Source: Bufo bufo
Lineage: Eukaryota; Chordata; Amphibia; Anura; Bufonidae
DNA length: 64,000 nucleotides
Direction of reading: 5' to 3'
Assembly: GCF_905171765.1 (NCBI RefSeq)
Contig: NC_053390.1
Coordinates: forward strand, 140,153,468-140,217,467
The notes below the pieces were generated by a model. The model saw nothing but the letters and a program-made list of their open reading frames with translations, was not told where the DNA came from and made no database searches. Numbering within the stretch: position 1 is the stretch's first letter; each line of letters opens with the position of its first letter. A program made the position numbers and the translations under genes. Below, piece by piece: positions 56,978-64,000 of the stretch.

Positions 56978-57124
56978 CAGGGCTGGCCAACCTGTGGCTC
57001 TCCAGCTGTTGTAAAACTACAATTCCCACCATGCCCTGCTGTAGGCTGATAGCTGTAGGCTGTCTGGGCATGCTGGGAATTGTAGTTTTGCAACAGCTGG
57101 AGAGCCACAGGTTGGCCATCCCTG
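56978..57124. mobile_element. 147-bp palindromic hAT-type miniature element
   Basis: CAGGGCTGGCCAACCTGTGG returns reverse-complemented at the right end, and the arms pair through AAAACTACAATTCCCA. Flanking 8-mers GCATAGTC and GTATAGTC form an imperfect 8-bp duplication. Frames crossing it are artefacts. Confidence 0.85.
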
Positions 57125-57132
57125 GTATAGTC

Positions 57133-58019
57133 ACTGATGCACTAATCAATAGATTTTGCATTTTATATGTTTTTATTTGTTTGGTATACATAGAAAATCT
57201 AGTAATCCAACACAATGTTGTTCTAGGGCATTCCGGATTACCGGGAATATACCGCATTCATATTCCTACTAGCGCATATCATTATTTTTATCTTCATTAT
57301 AACACCAAATATAAATTCTGTGTTGGTGTCAGAGCATAATAGAAACAATGAGCCATTTTTGCAGCTTTCGTAGAATCTGTGCTCCTACTTACACAAGAAA
57401 AGGCAGATTTGTCTTAGACTATTACTGTCTATTACTGCTGGAAGTCTGGGAGAAAGGTGGGAAGCAGAGAATCCTGGCAGTCTGCCTAAAGAGGAATCAA
57501 TGAAACAAATTAATCCTTTGCAGGCTGCAATGACACAGTAATCCATCATCCCGAGCTGCCTTTATACACCAAATCAGAGAGCAGAGGAAAGAGCCCTAGG
57601 GGACATCACAGACAACAAGCTACACTAACACTGGGAAAATACTCGAGAATCAGTTTATTTAAAGAGGATAGATTTCAGTTGATTGCTTATCTCGTCAAAT
57701 AAAGATTTTACTTCCATCATGAGCTGACCCTTGGAGGTATACATTTCAATGGTCCTTTCTGGAGTTTGAAAAACTTTTACATTTGTATATATTTAATAGT
57801 TTAATAAATGACACCAGAAAGTATGAAAAATATTGTAAAACAAATGGGTTTATATATTGTACTTCAGAATAGTGTCATGTCCTGTCCATTCCAGAGGAAT
57901 AAAAGCTGCTGAGAAGTCAACATGCTCTCTTCTATTTTAGCCACTTTTATAGAACAATATAACACTTTTTTGTGTGATGGATATTTTCCATATAACTTAC
58001 ATTGTGAGTCTTCTAAATG
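57133..58019. other. No gene recognised
   Basis: No coding signal beyond chance; no structured repeat. Confidence 0.4.
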
Positions 58020-58215
58020 TCATCTTTTTTAAAATGCTGTGCTCAGGCCACGTGACATAGTCGTGACATCAGTGGACTGTGGGAAAGCGAGAAGGCTGCG
58101 GTACTACTGCGAGTGTCGATGCCTTCTCAAACAGCTGATCGGTGGGGGTCCCAGCTATCGGACCCCCGCCAATAAGATGCTGATGACCTATCCAGAGGAT
58201 GTATCATCAGTAAGA
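58020..58215. repeat. Miniature element fragment
   Basis: AACAGCTGATCGGTGGGGGT, GGACCCCCGCC and GATGACCTATCC are shared with the foldback at 59959-60375. Only one side is preserved. Confidence 0.45.
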
Positions 58216-58230
58216 AAAAGGTAAAGGACC

Positions 58231-58720
58231 CTAATCACCCCGAAAAAGCTGTCTGCAGATGAGGTGCTGGCTTATTTAATATCCAAGTCATGTCTCAAGG
58301 CTTATTTTAAGAGCTGAACCTTGACTGATAGCTGCTTTGCATCTGGTGGCATTAGAGGCAGAGCTTATTAAGAGCTCATTTGCATCCCTTCCCTCCCACA
58401 ATTCCAGAGGAGCATGTATGGACTATAAGTCTCCTCACACTGATTAAGGTGCTCTCTCCCTAAGGAGAGTAGTTCGCCCCTTACCCAGACACAGGCCTCT
58501 CACCGAGTTAAGCCAGTACTCTCTGCTATGCACTGATGAGGGGCAATTACCCTGAAACAGCTGTCTGCAGATGAGGTGCTGGCTTATTTAATATCCAATG
58601 CATGTCTCAAGGCTTATTTTAAGAGCTGAACATTGACTTATAGGATAGCTACCTTGTATCTGGTGGCATTAGAGGCAGAGCTTGTTAAGAGCTCTTTTGC
58701 ACCCCTTCCTTCCCAGAACC
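58231..58720 (+). repeat. Tandem hammerhead-ribozyme repeat, 312-nt monomer plus partial copies
   Basis: AGCTGTCTGCAGATGAGGTG then CTGGCTTATTTAATATCC occurs at 58248 and again 312 bp later. The order is: 3' half of a ribozyme (58231-58253), one full unit (58254-58565), and a partial unit ending near 58720. The distance between predicted cleavage sites (after 58253 and after 58565) defines a 312-nt monomer. Units of this size with hammerheads are known from newt satellite 2 DNA and from animal retrozymes. Confidence 0.8.
58529..58569 (+). ncRNA. Hammerhead ribozyme, canonical core
   Basis: Helix I is TGCA (58529-58532) with TGCA (58566-58569). The core is CTGATGA (58533-58539). Stem II is GGG-CAATTA-CCC, with a possible G-T pair below. 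GAAA (58554-58557) follows, then a two-pair helix III (AC, AGCT loop, GT) and cleavage triplet GTC with predicted cut after 58565. All invariant core bases are present. Confidence 0.82.
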
Positions 58721-58791
58721 CCATTTAAAAATGGACAAAGCCTTCTGTGGAGCAAGTAAAAGTTCCTGAAAGAAAATGATAGTTATAACAC

Positions 58792-59190
58792 TTAAAGAAA
58801 CACTCTCACAAAAATGTTAATTATCTGGCCTGTTAGAAAAGTACATGATGAAAATCCAATAGACGCAACAATTAAAAAAAAAGTCTCAGTTAAAAATTTG
58901 CTAAAACATAGGATATGACTTTATAACGCAACTTTTCAGGAGCAAGGGATATGTATTCCTATGGGAGCCTCAATTTCAGTCTCATAGAAATGAATAGAGA
59001 AGAGACTGACTTTCTGTCCTGTATCAGTTGGAGATCAGAGAGTTGGTCACATGACATAGCTGAGGATCAGAAGGCAGGTTATAACTCACAAATGCAGTCA
59101 CTGGTAAGAAGATAACCTTCACTGCAGTTTACATCATATACCTTTCTAACAGGTCAGAAAATAAATTTTTTGTGGAAGTGCTACTTTAAA
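58792..59190. repeat. Foldback miniature element, about 60-bp arms
   Basis: TTAAAGAAACACTCTCACAA and GGCCTGTTAGAAAAGTAC at the left pair with TACCTTTCTAACAGGTC and TGTGGAAGTGCTACTTTAAA at the right. Confidence 0.7.
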
Positions 59191-59310
59191 GTATTCCCAT
59201 CTAATAATGTTGTTGTATCACAAGGATATGCCAGAACATTTTGAGAGAGGTCTCAAGTCTGCGACACTTAACGAGTGCAAGAACAAAGGGTCTAAGGTGT
59301 CCTCATATAA

Positions 59311-59945
59311 TTATTTATTTATTTAGGTCACGTATATAGCGCTGATATATTCCACAGCACTTTACAGGCATTGGAGGAGATTTATCATCTCCCTTGCTCC
59401 TGAAAAGTGGCATTAAAAAGTTGCATCCTATGTGTTTGCGAATTTTTAACTGACACTTTTTACTGAGATTTCCTGTTTAAAAAAATAGTCTTATCTCTCA
59501 GGTTTTACACCCTCCTCGCCACGTTTCCCCTTGGGGCATGGCAAAGGTGGGAAGGGGGCATGACCAGTGGCCCTTACAAATTTATCTTCATTTATTTTGT
59601 GGCGCAAATGTAGCCAGAAATCTATGGCAGCTCTGAGCTGTTGTACATTTCTGTTTAGGCATACGGATTGCAGAAGTATGCACCTAATTTAAATTAGGCG
59701 CACCCTGCGGCAGCGCGGGGGATATCAAGGCACCTGTCTTGATAAATCATTATCATGAATTGCTGTCCCGAGTGGAGCTCACAATCTAAACTCTCTGTTA
59801 GTATGTCTCTGGAGTGTGAGAGAAAAAAGGAACACCTGAAGGAAACCCACAGATAACATACAAACTCCATGCAGAGGTTGTCTTTGGTTGGATTCAAGCC
59901 TAGGACCCCAGCAATGCCTTAAAACGGTGCAGGGGAATCTGTTAA
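59311..59945 (-). mobile_element. tRNA-derived SINE, minus strand, split by an insertion
   Basis: At 59890-59915 the minus strand reads a B-box-like GGTCCTAGGCTTGAATCC, and its 3' end lies at 59311-59371 (CTGTAAAGTGCTGTGGAATA, tail of TAAATAAATAAATAA). Between them, 59372-59755 is foreign sequence with GGAGATTTATCATC and TTGATAAATCATTATC near its edges. It is the same SINE family as 62662-62901. Confidence 0.65.
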
Positions 59946-59958
59946 GGTTCAGCAGAAC

Positions 59959-60375
59959 TTAAAGGGGTTGTGCAGGGGGTATTCAGTGCAAAGATATTGA
60001 TGATCTATACTCAGGATAGTTCATCAATATCAGATGAGCGGGAGTCCAACTTCAGGACCCCCCGATCAGCTGTTTGTGACTTGTGAGTGCTTCGTCCACT
60101 TCAAAATTACCTACATGTCATCTCGCTTGTAGAGACGGCGCATTGCAATTACAACTGCTTGTCCTGTAAAAGTGAATGTATGGTAATTACACTGCGCTTC
60201 CTCCACCAAGGAGACAATGCACAGGTAATTTTGAAGGGGAAGCAGTATGAGCACCACTACCTTTTCAAAACAGCTGATCAGTGGGGTGCCTGGAGAGAGA
60301 TCCCCACTAATCTGATATTGTTGACCTATCCTGAGGATATGTCTTCAAAATCTTTTCACTGCTCAACCCCTTTAA
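59959..60375. repeat. Foldback element starting TTAAAGGGGTTGTGCA
   Basis: Ends TTAAAGGGGTTGTGCA and TGCTCAACCCCTTTAA. Inner arms share ATCTATACTCAGGATAG / CTATCCTGAGGATATG and the CAGCTGATCAGTGGGG motif. No coding. Confidence 0.75.
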
Positions 60376-61080
60376 CCAATCCCACTGCATCTTCATTCTG
60401 AGGATCACTTGGTATCCCAGCAGTCGGCCCTTCCATGATAAATAACTGGTGGTACGTTTTAGTAATATGGCATGAAGTTCAATTCTGATATATTTAAGGA
60501 ATTGGACACAATGGAAGTAGATGTTAACATCGTATGATTATTTCTCATCAAGCAAATTGACTAGCAGGTCAGTTGGGTTGAAATAAATTCTGTGTTATTT
60601 AAAAGACAGTGGCAGAGAAAGGAGAAGTGTATTATGGGTTTAGTTGGATACAGCAACAGGAAGTGCTACATATAGAATGGAAAAAAATGAGTGATTTGTA
60701 TATATGGTGAAAACCAGTCAGGAGAGTCCAAATTGAAAAAAAAGTTTGGCAGAAATGTATCTGTGATAAGAAACTATGTGAGCATATTTGTAAAAAAAAA
60801 AAAAAAAACATAGTAATCCCAGAAAACCTCTTTAAGATGGCTATACACCTTCAGTAGCAGTTGGCCAAATGCTCTTTTGGCTGATGGCTATTCCTCATTT
60901 GATGTCAACAGATAAAGGGGAGTAAGTTCTTCTAGTGGTAGTTTTGTCCCATTCGAAAAAAGGTTTGATCATGTTGAATTTTGACATGCCCAATTCTTCT
61001 TTTCCCTCACATCATTTGTCAGGAGTCCGCATAACCCCAAATACATGGACTAGTTGGTTGGTCCTGCTTAAATTGCTGGG
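60376..61080. other. No gene recognised
   Basis: Only chance frames; a poly-A run near 60790. Confidence 0.4.
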
Positions 61081-61083
61081 TAA

Positions 61084-61280
61084 GGCTGAGTTCACACTTA
61101 CGTTATTTGATCAGTTATTTCCATCAGTTATTGTGAACCAAAACCAGGTGCGGGTCAAATACAAAGAACAGGTGCAGATCTTTCTATTACACCTTATCTC
61201 TGAATAGGCTTCACTACTGGTTTTGGCTCACAATAACTGATGGAAGTAACTGATCAAATAACAGAAGTGTGAACTCAGCC
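61084..61280. mobile_element. 197-bp palindromic miniature element
   Basis: GGCTGAGTTCACACTTACGT at the left and ACAGAAGTGTGAACTCAGCC at the right. Arms continue through TATTTGATCAGTTA. Flanks TAA and TTA suggest a TWA or TTAA duplication. Confidence 0.75.
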
Positions 61281-61928
61281 TTAACCCGACTTTGCTTTTT
61301 TTATTTTGTTTAACTTCTAATAGGATTAAAGTTGCCAAAAGAAGACCTATTAAGAACAATAGATATAGATGGATATGGATGCGACTGAAGATCAAATTTA
61401 CTACTTTTTGTTCCTGCTTTACAAGAAAACTGTACTTCCATATGAAGCCTTTTCCAATATGAAGTCTTTTTGTTGACTTATTTAATGAAAATACATTTAC
61501 TATAATTTTGAATTATTTCTAAACTTTTCTCTACAGTTACACGATGTATTGTACATATAGCATGGACCGAGTAGTCTTTTTGTTTTTTAACATTTTTGTC
61601 AAAGCCTATCATTTGGCCTGTATTTTCAGTTTATCCTGCCTTATAGTGTAGATATGATACCACTGTCTCCTGCTTCCTCATTCAACACACAAATAAATAA
61701 TGAAAAAGACCTAAAAGATAATAATATATAATCTATGCACACAAACTTTACTGTACGTCTTAACTTTATCTAGCAAAGTTGAACCAATTGTAGTAGATTT
61801 ACTAACCCTATAGATGGCATACATTTAGACTGCCTTTGTAGATCTGCACTAGATTTATCACAGTGGCTCACGCTGGATGATGTGGTTGCAGGGATAGACT
61901 CTTTTGTCTAACCTTATGCCATCTATTG
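61281..61928. other. No gene recognised
   Basis: A/T-rich, featureless by eye. Confidence 0.4.
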
Positions 61929-61936
61929 GTTGGCTT

Positions 61937-62222
61937 CAGGGCCATACTGGGACTGAAATTCAGCCCTGGCATTTTAAAATTGACAGTTTTCCTGCTGTCA
62001 CCCCCAATACTATGTCCCTCCAAGCTATTCAACTATATCTGAGGATGGCGATACATGAGAATGAGAACTATCAACTATTCTGAGGATGGCCATACAGTTG
62101 TAGGCACTACTTTCGGGGATCTGGTCAAACATCAAGGGTCCAATCCCCGGACGTTTTGGCCTTGGGCAGCCCACTTCAGCACACGCCCATTTGGCATTTG
62201 CCAGATGGGCAGTCCAGCCCTG
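61937..62222. mobile_element. 286-bp hAT-type miniature element
   Basis: Ends CAGGGCCATACTGGGACTG and its imperfect complement CAGTCCAGCCCTG. Flanking 8-mers GTTGGCTT and GCTGGCTT differ at one base, a hAT-like duplication. Confidence 0.72.
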
Positions 62223-62230
62223 GCTGGCTT

Positions 62231-62661
62231 AGTTTGGGACAGAATTTTATGTCAGAATTGTTGTCCAATTTTGTCACTAAATGTTGCATATTAGATCATA
62301 CCACCTTTGAAGTCATGCGCCTTTTCCGTTAAACCATGTGTTAGGCACAAATAATTTTTCTAAACCTATATGCTCCAAATTGTGTCACACTTTGGTGCGC
62401 TTTATTCCAAAATCTAGTGGTTCTCACATTAGTAAATGTGGGCAATTTTTTATAAATATTCTCTTGTTTTATTTTAAAAAATGTCAGTGTTGCCTTGTGA
62501 AAACTTTGAACAGCAGACAGATGCCTTTTAATTCTAGCACATTTTCTTCAGTTGCTGATGTACAGTACCTATTGCTTACCAGCCCTTAATACTGTAGACA
62601 TCTTCACTCCCGCCTGCAGAGTCTTTACCTTATAGCATCATAATTTTCCTTCAGCTCATGT
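62231..62661. other. No gene recognised
   Basis: No coding or repeat signal noted. Confidence 0.4.
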
Positions 62662-62901
62662 GGGCAGCACGGTGGCTCAGTGGTTAGCACTGGTGCCTTG
62701 CTGCGCTGGGATCCTGGGTTCCAATCCAACCAAGAATAACATCTGCATGGAATTTATATGTTCTCCCCGTGTTTCCTCCCACACTCCAAAGACATACTGA
62801 TAGGAAACTGAGATTGTGAGCCCCATTGTGGACATGTGGATGCTAATGTCTACAAAGCGCTGAGGAATATAGTAGCTCTATATAAGTGCATAAAATAAAT
62901 A
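62662..62901 (+). mobile_element. tRNA-derived SINE
   Basis: The head has a polymerase III A-box-like TGGCTCAGTGGTTAGCAC and B-box-like GGGTTCCAATCC about 30 bp on. The body contains TTCTCCCCGTGTTTCCTCCC and AGCGCTGAGGAATATAG, then a short A-rich tail (CATAAAATAAATAG). Confidence 0.75.
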
Positions 62902-63520
62902 GATTCAAGCATATTAATTTCAATGGGTCAGCAATTTATCTCCTATAGTAGCATCTGCCATGGGGTTGACTTTGGGCTGCTCCATAACCATTAGATTAAT
63001 GTAACATGCGTCCATCATTGCAATATGTTCACACATAGCAGATTTGATACAGATATTTCAGTGAGTTTTCTGTTCGTCTCAATGGGTTTGTAGGAAATCG
63101 ATGCACATACTGTATTGCAGAAACAATCCCGCACAGATGCATAGGATGGATTGTCAACTGTTAAGACTTCAGTTTGTAAATATACCCTCATGATATTCTA
63201 ATATTTCAAGTCGATACAGTTACCACATAGTCTGGCCTTAAACGTTACATAGCTATCCCCCAATACACATGCCCATCTGGCTCGGGCGACCATGTATGAA
63301 TGAAGGGAGGGGAGAACGCCCCCTGAAAACAAAAGCATCAGGCATGAAATCCAACAGTCCAACATGTCTTTCCCAAAACACAAGCTATTGGGGAAAAGTC
63401 AAAACATCTGCCAAGTGTGAAATCGGCAGGCTATACCAACATTAATCTAATTTGTTTGGCCAGCATTAAGATACAGCAAAACCTCAATGAGACATGGACG
63501 TTATCACATTAAAACATAAC
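62902..63520. other. No gene recognised
   Basis: No convincing feature. Confidence 0.4.
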
Positions 63521-64000
63521 ATTTACTAATTACGAGTAAAAAAGTAAATACCAACACGTGCTCAAGTAATGCAGTGAGAAGAACATTAATAAATTGTTCA
63601 ATGTAGTCGTCACCTGAACTTCTAGAAGATAATTGGAAAGGTCTTACCCAACCCAGGAAACCAGATGACAGTTTATCTTTAGCTCCAGGTGCCCGACCTT
63701 CAGTTGGATGACGGTCACTTAGAGGTGGCAGGAGCCCATGGTGTTTGATGGCAATATTGGGATTGTACACTGGCTATCCCTCAACTTATATCCCTACCTA
63801 AGGAGGGGTGGGGTTTAGTTGTCCCTGCCTAGCGCACACAGAGCGCCCGCCCCAATAGCGGCGTCCCCGTCAGGAACCTGTCCCTGATTGGGGCCTATAC
63901 CCTAAAAATTGTCTCTCGTTTAAATCCCACTTGACTCCCTACATGCCATGTTTCGTCCAATAAAAAGGGGGACTCCTCAGGGGACTTTTTAAGTGGAGAA
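63521..64000 (-). mobile_element. PLE terminal-repeat fragment at the window edge
   Basis: On the minus strand it starts with a hammerhead fold, passes a G+C-rich promoter-like stretch (GGGACGCCGCTATTGGGGCG near 63860) and a GGGATATAAG TATA-like site near 63790, and fades into A/T-rich sequence near 63520. It may belong to a PLE extending right of the window. Confidence 0.45.
63936..63984 (-). ncRNA. Hammerhead ribozyme with short helix III
   Basis: Minus strand: TCCC, core CTGAGGA, stem II GTCC / GGAC with an 11-nt loop, GAAA, helix III ACAT-GGC-ATGT, cleavage after GTA, then GGGA closing a 4-bp helix I. All invariant core positions are satisfied. Confidence 0.72.

Noticed and set aside
56872..57339. 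155-residue frame
   Set aside because: It crosses the 147-bp palindromic hAT miniature element, and its mirror frame exists on the minus strand.
59890..59915. A tRNA gene suggested by the B-box-like motif
   Set aside because: No cloverleaf can be drawn, and the motif is part of a SINE head with a recognisable SINE tail.

Overview
This window looks like a stretch of vertebrate intergenic DNA, most probably from an anuran amphibian. It has no operons, no ribosome-binding-site spacing and no recognisable host exon. It is packed with DNA-transposon families, TTAA-flanked miniature elements, Penelope-like retroelements and hammerhead-ribozyme repeats of the kinds known from frogs and other amphibians. 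The organism is an inference from repeat content only. Nearly every open frame belongs to a mobile element or is a by-product of a tandem or inverted repeat.

Left part (1-12301): a young Penelope-like element (PLE) with two intact overlapping frames (ORF1 coiled-coil protein, ORF2 reverse transcriptase plus GIY-YIG endonuclease). It is preceded by an 845-bp inverted copy of its own reverse-transcriptase region. It abuts a broken piggyBac transposon that is itself tandemly duplicated (about 3.5 kb unit) and carries a long array of alternating inverted repeats. The piggyBac right end is marked by TTAA at 12298-12301.

Middle part (12302-32696): a BED-finger hAT transposase relic, a three-copy direct/inverted compound repeat, several TTAA-flanked elements, two Harbinger-like miniature elements with TAA/TTA duplications, and two badly decayed Tc1-like transposons.

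Right-centre (32697-46555): an old hAT transposon on the minus strand, swollen to about 13.9 kb by insertions. These are a DD36E Tc1/mariner element, a foldback element with about 490-bp arms inside the transposase frame, an inverted PLE-derived pair, and a Tc1 element that itself carries a hAT miniature element filled with a C-rich minisatellite. Its own 38-bp satellite is split into four blocks by these insertions.

Right part (46556-64000): a Tc1 element (DD34E, three in-frame stops) with a 2.5-kb TTAA element inserted in its left inverted repeat, many small foldback elements, two tRNA-derived SINEs, and fragments of PLE terminal repeats. The most notable signal is a hammerhead ribozyme with a canonical core at 58529-58569, in a tandem repeat whose cleavage-site spacing is 312 nt. 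Related hammerhead-like folds sit in four PLE-derived ends (about 41.9/42.3 kb, 54.7 kb, 63.9 kb) and, decayed, near the 3' end of the intact PLE (4757-4797). No evidence was found for a defence system, a biosynthetic cluster or any host gene.
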